A stretch of DNA of 64,000 bases from Methanoregula sp. UBA64 (GCF_002502735.1 NZ_DAQC01000001.1:241229-305228); one strand, 5' to 3'. Shown: positions 51,838-60,770, counted from the first letter of the stretch. Numbers and translations are program-made. The notes: a model not told the origin generated them from the sequence alone.

Positions 51838-52452
51838 CTAGACAAGACCTACAAAATTTTTAAGAATCCGCAGGCCCGCGGCCCCGCTCTTTTCCGGGTG
51901 GAACTGGGTGCCGTACACGTTCCCGGAAAAGACCGATGAAGCAAACGGAAGGATATAATCGGTTTCCGTAAGGGTATATGCCGGGGTTGTCGTTGCATAA
52001 TAGGAATGGACGAAGTACATGTACTGCTCTCCGGAAAGTCCGTCAAAGAGGGGGTTTTTTGGCTGCGCGAGCCGTACGGTGTTCCAGCCCATGTGGGGGA
52101 CCTTCATTCCCGGTTCCTGCGGGAACCGGCGCACGGACCCGGGGACGAGCCCGAGTCCCTGATACGTGCCGTGCTCTTCACTCGACTCCATGAGCATCTG
52201 CATGCCAAGGCAGATCCCAAGAAGGGGCACACTGTCCCTGACCGCTTCGCAGAGGGTATCCTTGACCGGGCCCAGCTGTTCCATCCCCTCGTGGAATGCG
52301 CCGACACCGGGCAGCACGATGCTGTCGGCCGCTGCGATCTCTTCCGGTACACCGGTTATGGTCGCATGGGCGCCGGCAGCTTCGAGCCCGCGCATCACGC
52401 TCCTGAGGTTCCCGAGGCCATAGTCAATGATGACGACGTTTTTGCTGTGCAT
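51838..52452 (-). CDS. hisH: Imidazole glycerol phosphate synthase subunit HisH
   Basis: Glutaminase subunit of histidine biosynthesis, 204 residues. Class I amidotransferase triad: Cys in GICLGMQMLM, His and Glu in YGTQFHPEKS. The N-terminus VVIIDYGLGNLRSVMRGLEAAGA is family-typical. The partner hisF is not in the window. It overlaps the 3' end of the PAPS-reductase-like gene by 29 nt, an odd genomic neighbour for a his gene. Confidence 0.95.
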   Translation of the reverse strand: MHSKNVVIIDYGLGNLRSVMRGLEAAGAHATITGVPEEIAAADSIVLPGVGAFHEGMEQLGPVKDTLCEAVRDSVPLLGICLGMQMLMESSEEHGTYQGLGLVPGSVRRFPQEPGMKVPHMGWNTVRLAQPKNPLFDGLSGEQYMYFVHSYYATTTPAYTLTETDYILPFASSVFSGNVYGTQFHPEKSGAAGLRILKNFVGLV

Positions 52453-53836
52453 GTACTCCCTCCCGTATCCTCCATGCCCCGGACTCGACCCAGTCCCCGG
52501 GAAGACCGTTCTCTTTCTGCCATGAATCGAGTTTTTCCTTCCAGGGTTCCCAGAGGTCGGGGAACTCAGCCTCGATCATATGGATCAATGCCATATCACT
52601 GGACGGGCACATGAAACATCCGATCCGATCCAGCCCGCGCCCGTAGAGGACATTGTAGGGGGCGTTCTCGCGGAAGATGTACAGCCAGACGTGGAGGGCC
52701 GTCCAGTCCTGGATCGGGGCAGCAGATACCTGGACTTTTACGGTGGGGTTCTTCCAGACCCGGTTGCTCTCTGCCCGTTTGAGGGACTCGTACCTGCGCT
52801 GGCCGATAAAAGAGAGACACTCGCCCCACGTGGAGCGGATGGTCTCTGCTACCGGCAGGAGCTTGCAGACACTGCAGCACCAGCGGGCATTGACCGCAGG
52901 CGGGCCTTCGCGTTCGAGCGTCCGGTAGAATGTTTCCGAGGTGTTTGTGCGAACGACTTCCGCATTGTATTTTTCCCGGACTGCCTCTATATTCGCACAG
53001 GTCTCGGGGAATTCAAAGCCGGTATCGGCAAAGAGCAGGGGCACGTTCCCGAGCGCCTTACGGACAACAAGCAGTGTGGCAAGGCTGTCCTTTCCCCCGG
53101 AGTACGAGATGGTTGGCTGGAGAGGATACGCGGCAGTAACGTCCTGTACAAACCGGATCGCCTCTGCTTCCGCCTGGTTGAGGATCTCCGCATTGGCCCT
53201 GACCGCGTCGTCCCAGGTTGCCGCACCCGGCACGATGGCCGAGGCAACATTCCTCCGGGTCCGCACAACCTGGCCCTTCTCCATGGCCCGCGCTTCTGCG
53301 GCATTCACCTTTACCCTGCCCACGCCAATACATTCGCCGCTTTCCGTGACAATGAAGACCTCGTCTCCTTCCCGGACCGCATCGTCAATGGAGATCATTC
53401 CCGGGCGCAAAAGGCTCATGCTCTTGTCGCGGATGAACGGGGCAACCCCGTCCTCAACGGTAACAACGCGCTTTGTGGGATGAAAGAGGGCATATGCCTC
53501 GGGACGGGGGATCGGTTCCCAGCAGCGTTCTTTTGGCAGGTACCGGATGGAGCCGGCATTTCCTCCGCCAATGATGATCTCTTCCATCCGGTCGTCGTCG
53601 GGAACTTTGTTTAAGAGGACCAGCTGGCCCGGGGCAATGAGCGGAGCGCCGAAGTGTTCCCCGTAGATCCGGTTGATGAGGGCAATATCGTGGGGGAACG
53701 CCGGCCGTGCATCGCCCGGGGGAGTGAGCGGGACTTCCCGGGTCGCAGTACCGCAGGCGCAGGTCTTTCCCAGGACCGGGACATGGCAGCGATCGCACCA
53801 CCGCAGCAGGATCTTTCCCAGGTACGTCGGGTGCAT
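52424..53836 (-). CDS. PUA-domain PAPS reductase/ATP-pyrophosphatase-like protein
   Basis: A 470-residue archaeal protein. An N-terminal zinc ribbon (WCDRCHVPVLGKTCACG) and a PUA-like domain (about 110-190) precede an adenine nucleotide alpha-hydrolase core with P-loop SYSGGKDSLATLL. It continues WCCSVCKLLPVAETI, IGQRRYES and a Cys pair in CFMCPSSD. This resembles archaeal phosphoadenosine phosphosulfate reductase family proteins; the Cys sites and PUA domain could equally fit RNA or cofactor sulfuration. Start 53836 gives MHPTYLGKILLRWCD. Confidence 0.8.
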   Translation of the reverse strand: MHPTYLGKILLRWCDRCHVPVLGKTCACGTATREVPLTPPGDARPAFPHDIALINRIYGEHFGAPLIAPGQLVLLNKVPDDDRMEEIIIGGGNAGSIRYLPKERCWEPIPRPEAYALFHPTKRVVTVEDGVAPFIRDKSMSLLRPGMISIDDAVREGDEVFIVTESGECIGVGRVKVNAAEARAMEKGQVVRTRRNVASAIVPGAATWDDAVRANAEILNQAEAEAIRFVQDVTAAYPLQPTISYSGGKDSLATLLVVRKALGNVPLLFADTGFEFPETCANIEAVREKYNAEVVRTNTSETFYRTLEREGPPAVNARWCCSVCKLLPVAETIRSTWGECLSFIGQRRYESLKRAESNRVWKNPTVKVQVSAAPIQDWTALHVWLYIFRENAPYNVLYGRGLDRIGCFMCPSSDMALIHMIEAEFPDLWEPWKEKLDSWQKENGLPGDWVESGAWRIREGVHAQQKRRHH

Positions 53837-54119
53837 TCCTTCATCTGTTCGCACCCGGAAAATAAAAGGATAAGCGCATTTTTTTATGCAGGGGTGCCTC
53901 AAGCCCGGGCCGGGCGTTTTGGATCCGGGTGACGAACCGCGCCTGCGGGAGGTATAATAAGATCCGGTTCTCTATTGTTATAACGAGAAGAATCACGGCA
54001 TTGCACGAGGCTGCGTGGGGAGAATTCCCTGCAAACGGTCCCGGCGATCTGTTCTGTGGGAACTGTAATCCGATACGGATCTTCCCGGAACCTGTTCACG
54101 TGCCGTGAAGGTGAACCGA

Positions 54120-54383
54120 ATGACTATCGATATCTGGTTTATTGCCGCGATCTGTCTTTTTGTCCTGGCGTGCTGCGCAGTGCTGCGGGCCCTCTTTGTC
54201 CATTCCCTGCCCGATCGCCTCCTTGCCGCAAATGTTGCAGCAACGCTCGGGTGTGCCGGGGCGCTCTCCCTGACGGTTTCTGTCGGGGACCTGATCGTTG
54301 CGGTGCTGGCCCTTATTGTTGCCTGTATTGTGTTTGCCACAACGATCCGGGTTGCGGAAGGAATGGCCGGTGATGCCCCATGA
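54120..54383 (+). CDS. MrpF/MnhF-like antiporter subunit
   Basis: An 87-residue protein with three hydrophobic helices. The stretch FVHSLPDRLLAANVAATLG resembles the MrpF motif PDRVxAxD. In Mrp complexes subunit F helps Na+/H+ exchange. ATG 54120 has GGTGA 6 nt upstream; the in-frame codon at 54105 is excluded on that ground. It overlaps the next gene by ATGA. No other Mrp subunit is nearby on either side. Confidence 0.72.
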   Translation: MTIDIWFIAAICLFVLACCAVLRALFVHSLPDRLLAANVAATLGCAGALSLTVSVGDLIVAVLALIVACIVFATTIRVAEGMAGDAP

Positions 54384-54727
54384 TCGATCTCCTCATGGAT
54401 ATCCTCATTACCCTCCTGCTCCTTGCGGCCATAGGGTTTGCCGGGATCAGCCTGATCGGCCTGCTCATCTTCCCGGACATCCGGAGCCGGTCCTTTACCG
54501 GGATCCGTGCGGGGATTATTTCCCTTTCACTCGTGGCCGCTGCCGGGGTCTGTTACGGCCTGTACACCTGGGTTGTAACCGGGGGAATGCAGTATCTCCT
54601 CTTCGTGGTTGCCGCAGTCCTTGCGGTGCTCATTATCGTTGTTCTTACCAGGAAAGCGGCAGAAACGTCCGAAGGTAGTGCCGGTTGTCCGGGAAACGCC
54701 CCGCAAGAACAGAGTAAAAAAGAATAA
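54380..54727 (+). CDS. MrpG/MnhG-like antiporter subunit
   Basis: A 115-residue protein with about three helices and a polar tail (AETSEGSAGCPGNAPQEQSKKE). The motif GISLIGLLIFPDIRSRSFTGIRAG resembles the MrpG consensus GxxxLLRFPDxxxRxHAxTKA. It is translationally coupled to the MrpF-like gene (ATGA). The pair without MrpA-E is unusual; it might serve a complex encoded elsewhere, for instance an energy-conserving hydrogenase module. That is inference. Confidence 0.7.
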   Translation: MIDLLMDILITLLLLAAIGFAGISLIGLLIFPDIRSRSFTGIRAGIISLSLVAAAGVCYGLYTWVVTGGMQYLLFVVAAVLAVLIIVVLTRKAAETSEGSAGCPGNAPQEQSKKE

Positions 54728-54790
54728 TATCCCTGTTTTTTTCTCCGGAACGGGTTGCCAGGGCTTCGTCGGGTATATGCCGGCAGTAGT

Positions 54791-55144
54791 TCAGGCAGTC
54801 TCTTCCGGCACTTCTTCACATACTTCCTCTTCCGGCTCCAGGAAGCAGAGGACAGCTGCGATAGCCAGGAAAAGGATTGCCGGCAGGTACCAGGACATGA
54901 GGTAAAGTGTGCCGGCAAGGGGAACGGACAGCGTTATCCAGACCGCTGAGGAGAGAAACATCCATCCGGCAAACCGGTTCTGGGAATTTACCAGTGCCGC
55001 GCCCATCAGGCCGAGACTCGAGAACAATGCAGCCTGTACCCCGGAGAGGGTGATCTCTGCCGATCCTGAAGTTGCTATCACAACGATCGCAGAGACAATC
55101 CCCAGCCCCCCTCCAATAACGCCAACAACAAACTGCCGCTTCAT
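54791..55144 (-). CDS. Small membrane protein, four helices
   Basis: A 117-residue protein with four hydrophobic helices (about 5-25, 35-52, 60-78, 83-103) and an acidic C-terminus rich in Glu (EPEEEVCEEVPEE). It resembles DUF4064-like small membrane proteins only loosely. The gene is convergent with the MrpG-like gene. Function unknown. Confidence 0.65.
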   Translation of the reverse strand: MKRQFVVGVIGGGLGIVSAIVVIATSGSAEITLSGVQAALFSSLGLMGAALVNSQNRFAGWMFLSSAVWITLSVPLAGTLYLMSWYLPAILFLAIAAVLCFLEPEEEVCEEVPEETA

Positions 55145-55444
55145 TACTATTCCTTTGGGACAATCCCTGCATAAAAAAGGTTCCCCGGTGTTTTCACACT
55201 CCCCGGAATCCCGGCCAATAATAACCAGGCCCGTTCAGGGTATCCGGGTGTTCCCGGATCTCCCCGGCGCACCAGAACCTGCATGATTAATCAGCCTTTT
55301 TCCCAATCCGGGCCTTCTACCACAAGATATATCCCATAGGCCGGGTACATTCACGAATAAGGACAGGAGGAGTCAGACCTTAAAAAGACCGTGAGTATTG
55401 TATAACGGCACAAATGTACCGCAGGAGAACATGGTAAGGAACAG
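55145..55444. other. Intergenic stretch upstream of the shortened TnpB gene
   Basis: I see no intact gene here. ATATATCCC near 55326-55334 and GTATTGTATAAC near 55395-55406 are TATA-like. AGGAGG near 55365 lies too far from any start. The missing N-terminal half of the TnpB family is not recognisable in any frame in this region, so it is absent rather than frameshifted. Confidence 0.45.
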
Positions 55445-56203
55445 GTGATAAAAGTTCATCCATCCGAACATGTACCTGCCCGCTGGATCGGTGTTGACCT
55501 CAACACGACCGGGCATGCGGCCGTGGCCGCCGACCCAGACAGCGGGAAAGTCCTGAAACTGGGGAAAAACGTACACTACGTCCGCAGCAACTCCATAAAA
55601 AACTGTACCAAACTCTATCGGGAAGGCAAACTCTGGAAACTTTCCCGGGACAAAAGCCGTGAACGCAAGGCGTTCAAGGCGGCAATCAACAAGATCTCCC
55701 GTCAGATCGTCACCTTTGCAGAGGCGCTCGGTTCGGGCATCAAGTTCGAGAAGCTCTTTTCCAGCCGGTACTCGCACTCCCGCGATCCTGCCGGGTTTGT
55801 GGAATTTTCCTTTGCAAACGGCTCTTTTCTCTCGCTCCAGCGTCTTGTCGAGAAACGTGCAGCAAAACAGGGCATCCCTGTCCTGTACGTCAACCCGGCG
55901 TATACCTCAAAAAGGTGCAGCCGGTGCGGCTGCATGGGACACCGGAGCAGGAAACATTTCGAGTGCCCGCACTGCGGCTTTGTTGCTCATGCAGATGTGA
56001 ATGCTGCATTCAACATTGCGCTCGCATCCTGCCGCATACACCCGCTCCCGACCGGGGAGGAAGCGCTGGCCGGAGGGTTACGGCTCGCAAAAAAACAGGT
56101 GCGCCAGCGTGCACGGGAAGAACTTGCAGGTACCGGCCGGCATATCCATGAGATTGCAACACAGGTCCCGGCCGGCAACCTGCTTGCGATCCTCGAGCAG
56201 TAA
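55445..56203 (+). mobile_element. TnpB-like (IS200/IS605 OrfB) RuvC nuclease lacking the N-terminal half
   Basis: A 252-residue protein keeping the complete RuvC core of TnpB: Asp18 in WIGVDLNTTG, Glu102 in IKFEKLFSS, Asp184 in HADVNAAFNIA, with the inserted zinc ribbon CSRC...CPHC (Cys 158, 161, 174, 177). Spacing between catalytic residues (84 and 82) matches active TnpB. About 170 N-terminal residues, where the WED/REC domains sit, are missing and GTG 55445 is the only plausible start. No tnpA is adjacent. It is either a decayed IS gene or a retained nuclease module. Confidence 0.8.
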
Positions 56204-56227
56204 GGGACGGGCGTCCCCTTTTTTTGG
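56204..56227 (+). terminator. Hairpin plus T7 terminator after the TnpB-like gene
   Basis: GGGACG-GG-CGTCCC followed at once by a run of T, a strong hairpin-like terminator within the first bases after the stop codon. It could alternatively be part of an insertion-element right end. Confidence 0.5.
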
Positions 56228-56358
56228 CATGGTTCGGGAATACCCGGGGCGTTGTATGGATGCGATCCTGTGCCGGGCGAGGTGGGCCAAAACGATCCCC
56301 GGCGGGAATTGTCACGGAGAGAAAGGATTTCTTTACGGCCTCTCAATGAGATCCCCAT

Positions 56359-56691
56359 ATGTCGGAAAAAAAAGATTGGATCTATACGCTGGCACTCTTC
56401 AAACAGAAGTACTCCCGGGGGGCTTCCTGGACGCAGATCCTCATCAATTTCGGGATTATCACGGCAAACGCCAAACTCTTCGAGGACTTTTTCTATTACC
56501 ACCTGGGTCTGACCCTGCCGATGGTCATCGCTATTGCGATTCCCTGCTATATCGTCATCTGCTACCTGATCGGGCATTACGATGAGAAGGTCGGGTTCTG
56601 GCAGACGGAGAACAACCTCAGCTACCGGTTCACCCCGTACTCCGAAGAGATGCTCCAGAGTATCCGCGAGATCAAAAAGAAACTCGAATAA
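56359..56691 (+). CDS. Conserved hypothetical membrane protein
   Basis: A 110-residue protein with a polar N-terminal helix (EKKDWIYTLALFKQKYSRG), one strong membrane helix (about 51-72, LGLTLPMVIAIAIPCYIVICYLIG) and a charged C-terminus (SEEMLQSIREIKKKLE). The family is not recognised. It lies between the TnpB-like gene and the ferritin-CCC1 fusion, with its own 155-nt upstream region. Confidence 0.65.
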   Translation: MSEKKDWIYTLALFKQKYSRGASWTQILINFGIITANAKLFEDFFYYHLGLTLPMVIAIAIPCYIVICYLIGHYDEKVGFWQTENNLSYRFTPYSEEMLQSIREIKKKLE

Positions 56692-56776
56692 TCCTTTTTT
56701 ACCATCGGTCCCCCGCAAAAATGGATAAACCGGGGACGTCAAAAGTACCCGGCAGAAGCGTTCCGGAGAAGTGTGC

Positions 56777-57652
56777 ATGCAGCTGAACGGGGAGTCCCTG
56801 CCAAAAGCCCTGGCGTTCCAGAAAAACGAGATCACCGAACACCATATCTATTCGCGTATCGCCAAACGGACATCCGATCCCCACAACCGCGAAGTCCTAG
56901 AGCGGATTGCAGAGGAAGAACTTCGGCACTATGCAATCTGGAAGCAGTACACCGGACAGGATATTGCCCCGGACAGGATCCGCATCTGGTTCTATTCGTT
57001 TATTGCCTGGCTTTTCGGGCTCACGTTTGCGGTCAAACTGATGGAGGGGGTGGAACAGGGGGCGCAGACAGCCGACCGGGCCAATATCCTGGGTATCCCC
57101 GAGATGCCGGCCATGCTTGAGAACGAGGCGCAGCACGAGCGGGAACTGATAGCGCTGATCGACGAGGAACGGCTGCGGTATATTGGCTCGGTGGTCCTCG
57201 GTCTCAACGATGCGCTGGTCGAGTTTACCGGCACGCTTGCCGGCCTTACCTTTGCTATCCAGAACTCCCGGATCATTGCGGTAGCCGGCCTGATCACCGG
57301 GGTTGCGGCATCGCTCTCGATGGCTGCATCGGAATACCTCTCCCAGCGCTCCGATACCACAGCCGGGACCAGCCCGAAAAAAGCTGCGATCTATACCGGT
57401 CTTACCTACATTGTTACGGTAACGCTGCTTATCCTGCCGTACCTCGTCCTCTCCAATCCCTATATCTCCCTTGTCTGCACGCTTGCCGGTGCGGTCATCG
57501 TGATCTTCTGTTTCACGTTCTATATCTCGGTTGCAAAGGACCTGCCGTTTTACAAGAGGTTTGCAGAGATGGCAGTGATCAGCCTCGGGATTGCAGCGGT
57601 CTCGTTCGTGATCGGCCTCCTTATCCGTGTCCTGCTCAACGTGAACGTATAA
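56777..57652 (+). CDS. Ferritin-like/CCC1 fusion membrane protein (VIT1 family)
   Basis: A 291-residue fusion. The N-terminal rubrerythrin-like four-helix part (about 1-125) has metal residues in KNEITEHHIYSRIA, RIAEEELRHYAIW and NEAQHERELIALIDEE. The C-terminal CCC1/VIT1 transporter part (about 140-291) begins at GSVVLGLNDALVEFTGTLAGLTFA, the family hallmark. Predicted iron or manganese handling at the membrane. ATG 56777 follows GGAG by 9 nt; GTG 56771 is two codons upstream. Confidence 0.85.
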   Translation: MQLNGESLPKALAFQKNEITEHHIYSRIAKRTSDPHNREVLERIAEEELRHYAIWKQYTGQDIAPDRIRIWFYSFIAWLFGLTFAVKLMEGVEQGAQTADRANILGIPEMPAMLENEAQHERELIALIDEERLRYIGSVVLGLNDALVEFTGTLAGLTFAIQNSRIIAVAGLITGVAASLSMAASEYLSQRSDTTAGTSPKKAAIYTGLTYIVTVTLLILPYLVLSNPYISLVCTLAGAVIVIFCFTFYISVAKDLPFYKRFAEMAVISLGIAAVSFVIGLLIRVLLNVNV

Positions 57653-57751
57653 CGTTCCCTTTTTTTCCTGCGACCCTGCCAAAACCACAAAATGCCGGGA
57701 CTCTGCCGCAGGAGCGTGTCAGGATCCGGCCCGGCTTTTTCACGCGAAAAG

Positions 57752-57832
57752 AAAAAAACCGGATCGTTTTTTGCCGGAAAAAATGTTACCGGCCCGGGCG
57801 AACCGGATATTTTTCTTAAAAAATCCGGATCG
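57752..57832 (-). repeat. Two diverged inverted copies of the 32-bp array unit core
   Basis: A7-CCGGATCG at 57752-57766 and A6-TCCGGATCG at 57818-57832 match the inverted core (A-run next to CCGGATCGG) of the large array. Other T- and A-runs lie between. The stretch 57653-58082 contains no gene; it holds these copies, the palindromic array at 57867-57922 and the TATA element of the phosphatase gene. Confidence 0.55.
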
Positions 57833-57866
57833 CTCCAAAAGTTCACGCCGAAAGAAAATTTTGCCA

Positions 57867-57922
57867 GTCAGATGTACATCCGATTATCGGATAAGTATCC
57901 GATAATCGGCTTGCTATCTGAC
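57867..57922. repeat. Nested palindromic array with 19-bp period (CCGAT(T/A)ATCGG)
   Basis: Two palindromes, CCGATTATCGG (57880-57890) and CCGATAATCGG (57899-57909), are separated by ATAAGTAT, so they repeat every 19 bp. The whole 30 bp is a perfect 14-bp inverted repeat around AG. It is flanked symmetrically by GTCAGAT (57867) and ATCTGAC (57916), each 6 nt away. It lies about 160 bp before the SpoIIE-type phosphatase gene. Possible operator or transcribed cruciform/hairpin. Confidence 0.85.
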
Positions 57923-58082
57923 AACTTTTTTTCGCGCTGAAATATTTTTTTTAAATTTTTTCCGGCAGGATACGGTACCGGCAGGTTCGGGGCAGGGTTA
58001 TCCCCCGCGGAAAGGTGGACTTTTATAGGGATCCCATCGTAAGAGAACATACGGGCTCTTTCGCCTTTCACGGAACGTGGAC

Positions 58083-60218
58083 ATGAATCCCCAGAAGCCT
58101 CACAAGATAGCACTCTCCATCCGGGCAAAGATCCTTATCTTGTTCCTGGCACTCTCCCTTGTCGCACTCGCAATCACCGGGTATTTCGCGCTTTCCGCTA
58201 TCTCCGATGTGGGAACGTACGCGCAGGAGAGCAGTCGCGAGCTGGGGTCCGGCGTAGTAAACGACAGTTCCACGGCCCTGCTCTCTCTTGGCGAGGATTA
58301 CCTGGTCAGCATGGTTGACAACCAGGCCGCAATCGCAGATGTTGTTTTTGTGGATACCAACAGCGAGATGGACATTCTTGCTGCGCAGGTGGCCCAGTTC
58401 CAGCAAAATCCTCCGGCAGCCTCGCTTGTCCCGACGTACCTGGCAAATACCCCACCGGCGGATCCCTCCCGCGGGGCGCTGCTCACCTTTGCCCCGACTG
58501 CAACGGCAACTCCCGATTCGCAGGAAGCAAAGACCCTTGCCGGCCTTTCCGGTGCACTTAAGGCAGTCTGCCAGTCCGATTCCGATATGACCAGCATCTA
58601 TATCGCCACCGACTCCGGCATGATGCTGATGTACCCGGCAAACGCCACGCTCCCGAAAAATTACGATCCCCGGACCCGCTCGTGGTACGTGCAGGCTCTC
58701 GGACAGGAGACCCGGGTATGGTCCGACAAGCCGTACGTGGATGCCGGGCAGAACGGGCTTACCATGACCTGCTCGCAGGCAGTAGCAAGTCCTGCATACG
58801 GGCACTGGGTGATCGGCGCGGACATATCGACAGAGACCATCGACGAGGATATCATCGGCCAGTCGTTTGGCGGCAGCGGGTATGCCGTCCTCCTGAACCA
58901 TAACGGGAGCGTTATCAGCCGTCCCGGGATGTCTGCCGGCAATGTGCGGTGGAACGAGCAGTTCTCGGGGGAGAACGCATTCGGCAGTACCGATCCCGGC
59001 CTTACCTCGGTTGCACAAAACATGACCGCCGGAAAGACCGGTATCGGTGAGGTGATATTCAACGGGACCCCGGTCTATGTTGCCTATGCCCCGGTCAGTT
59101 CTATGAACTGGAGCCTTGCCGTCTCGGTCCCGGTCAGCCAGATCACGCAGCCGGTGGAAAAGTTCACCGGTAAGATCGACACCGCCACGAAGGATACCGG
59201 GCAGCACATCACCACCCAGACCGACCGGCTCCTGATGGTGTTCTTACTCCTGTTTGTTGCCATTTTGCTGTTCGTCTTTATCGTTGCGCTCCTGCTCAGC
59301 CAGGTCATCACCAAACCGGTTGCCCGCCTCAAGGATGGGGCCGGTGCATTTGGCGAAGGCGATCTCTCGTACCGGATCCATATCGATTCCGGCGACGAGT
59401 TCGAGGATCTCGCCGGTTCGTTCAACACCATGGCAGAAGAACTCCGGCAGAATATCGAGAACCTCAAAAAGACCACTGCGGAAAAGGAGCGGTACGCCAA
59501 AGAGATGGAGATCGCCCGGGGGATCCAGACCAGCTTCCTGCCGGCCTCGATGCCCGATCTCCCGGGATACGATCTTGCCGCGGTCATGATCCCGGCCATG
59601 GAAGTGGGCGGGGACTTCTACGACATTATCCCGCTTGCGGGAGGGCGGTGGGCGTTTGTCATTGCCGATGTCTCCGGGAAAGGGATGAGTGCAGCGCTCT
59701 TTATGGCAATGTCGCGGACCCTGCTCCGTGCAAATCTTGAAGGGACAACAGACCCCCTTGCCGCACTGAAAACGACAAACCGGATGATCGAGGCAAACGC
59801 CCCGTCGTCCATGTTTGTCACGGTCTATCTGGCAGTTCTCGATCCGGTGCAGCGGACGTTTACGTGTATCAGTGCGGGCCACAACCCTCCGCTCCTGGTG
59901 AAAGGAAAGACCGGGGAAGCGGGGTACCTGCCTGCGCAGGGCGTTGCCATGGGAGTACTCCCCGAGATGGAGGGTGCCGCCGAACAGGTTGCAGCAGAGT
60001 CCGGCGACCTCCTGATCCTGTATACGGACGGCGTTACGGAAGCGTTCGATACCGGCTATGAAGCTTTCGGCGAGGAAAGGCTCGCTGCTGTTGCACAAAA
60101 AGCCCGGGACCTGCCGGCATCAGGGATCCGGGACCGGATCATCTCCGCGATCCGGGAATTCGCCGGCACTGCGCCGCAGTCCGACGATATCACCCTGGTC
60201 GTGATCCGGATTAAATAA
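58083..60218 (+). CDS. Cache-HAMP-SpoIIE (PP2C-type) sensor phosphatase
   Basis: A 711-residue membrane protein. Order: TM1 (about 16-36), extracellular double-Cache sensor (about 40-370; RTRSWYVQALGQETRVWSDKPYVD is typical), TM2 (about 383-407), HAMP (about 408-460), a coiled linker and a C-terminal SpoIIE/RsbU Ser/Thr phosphatase (about 475-711; MEVGGDFYDIIPL, VSGKGMSAALFMAM, AGHNPPLLV, TDGVTEAFD, QSDDITLVVI). Metal-binding Asp residues are intact. The partner anti-sigma-like kinase or STAS protein is not here. ATG 58083 is preferred to GTG 58077; TATA-like TTTTATAGGG lies at about 58020. Confidence 0.9.
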   Translation: MNPQKPHKIALSIRAKILILFLALSLVALAITGYFALSAISDVGTYAQESSRELGSGVVNDSSTALLSLGEDYLVSMVDNQAAIADVVFVDTNSEMDILAAQVAQFQQNPPAASLVPTYLANTPPADPSRGALLTFAPTATATPDSQEAKTLAGLSGALKAVCQSDSDMTSIYIATDSGMMLMYPANATLPKNYDPRTRSWYVQALGQETRVWSDKPYVDAGQNGLTMTCSQAVASPAYGHWVIGADISTETIDEDIIGQSFGGSGYAVLLNHNGSVISRPGMSAGNVRWNEQFSGENAFGSTDPGLTSVAQNMTAGKTGIGEVIFNGTPVYVAYAPVSSMNWSLAVSVPVSQITQPVEKFTGKIDTATKDTGQHITTQTDRLLMVFLLLFVAILLFVFIVALLLSQVITKPVARLKDGAGAFGEGDLSYRIHIDSGDEFEDLAGSFNTMAEELRQNIENLKKTTAEKERYAKEMEIARGIQTSFLPASMPDLPGYDLAAVMIPAMEVGGDFYDIIPLAGGRWAFVIADVSGKGMSAALFMAMSRTLLRANLEGTTDPLAALKTTNRMIEANAPSSMFVTVYLAVLDPVQRTFTCISAGHNPPLLVKGKTGEAGYLPAQGVAMGVLPEMEGAAEQVAAESGDLLILYTDGVTEAFDTGYEAFGEERLAAVAQKARDLPASGIRDRIISAIREFAGTAPQSDDITLVVIRIK

Positions 60219-60346
60219 ACCACATCATTCTGCCGTACATCATTACCGGCAGTTTTCCTTACCCGGTGAGGGCCGGTAAACCGGGATGGGCCGGTGTGTC
60301 CCCTGAATGAATCCGGGTACCCGGTTCACCGGTAAAAAAAAAGGGA

Positions 60347-60631
60347 TTACTCGTTGTGCGCGTCATCGTCGCCCGCGTCGTCCGTTGACGGGGTGACCCA
60401 GACTTTCCAGCAGAATCCGACAATGGATCCGACGACTAAGACGAAAAGGAGAACCGCACTGAGGATGTTCTCGGCAATATCCATCTTTACCGGGATGTTC
60501 ATGCCCATCATGTTGTTGAACATGCCGATGAAAAGGGCCACAACCAGAAACAGGATAAAGCCGACAATGAACCCCAGGAATACTGCCGCTGCAAGGCGCA
60601 GGAGACTGGGGGTGGTCGTTTTTTCAGTCAT
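60347..60631 (-). CDS. Small membrane protein
   Basis: A 94-residue protein with two hydrophobic helices (about 13-37 and 55-77) and an acidic Asp-rich C-terminus (DDAGDDDAHNE). The first helix is followed by FNNMMGMNIPVKMDIAEN. I do not recognise it. It is divergent from the DUF2178 gene and convergent with the phosphatase gene. Confidence 0.65.
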   Translation of the reverse strand: MTEKTTTPSLLRLAAAVFLGFIVGFILFLVVALFIGMFNNMMGMNIPVKMDIAENILSAVLLFVLVVGSIVGFCWKVWVTPSTDDAGDDDAHNE

Positions 60632-60770
60632 ACACCATGCATTCTCAATCTGCTGATATAAATCCTTGGAACCGGCATTTCAGGAGATTTCTGCATAAAA
60701 ATTGCCTGTTTATCCGGCAAAGGCTTATGTTTATATCACGGTATAGGTAAAATTAGAGCAAAGGAATGCC

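Noticed and set aside
55300..56340. Complete IS605-type insertion sequence
   Set aside because: No tnpA, no recognisable left-end hairpin or target-site pattern, and the N-terminal half of TnpB is missing.
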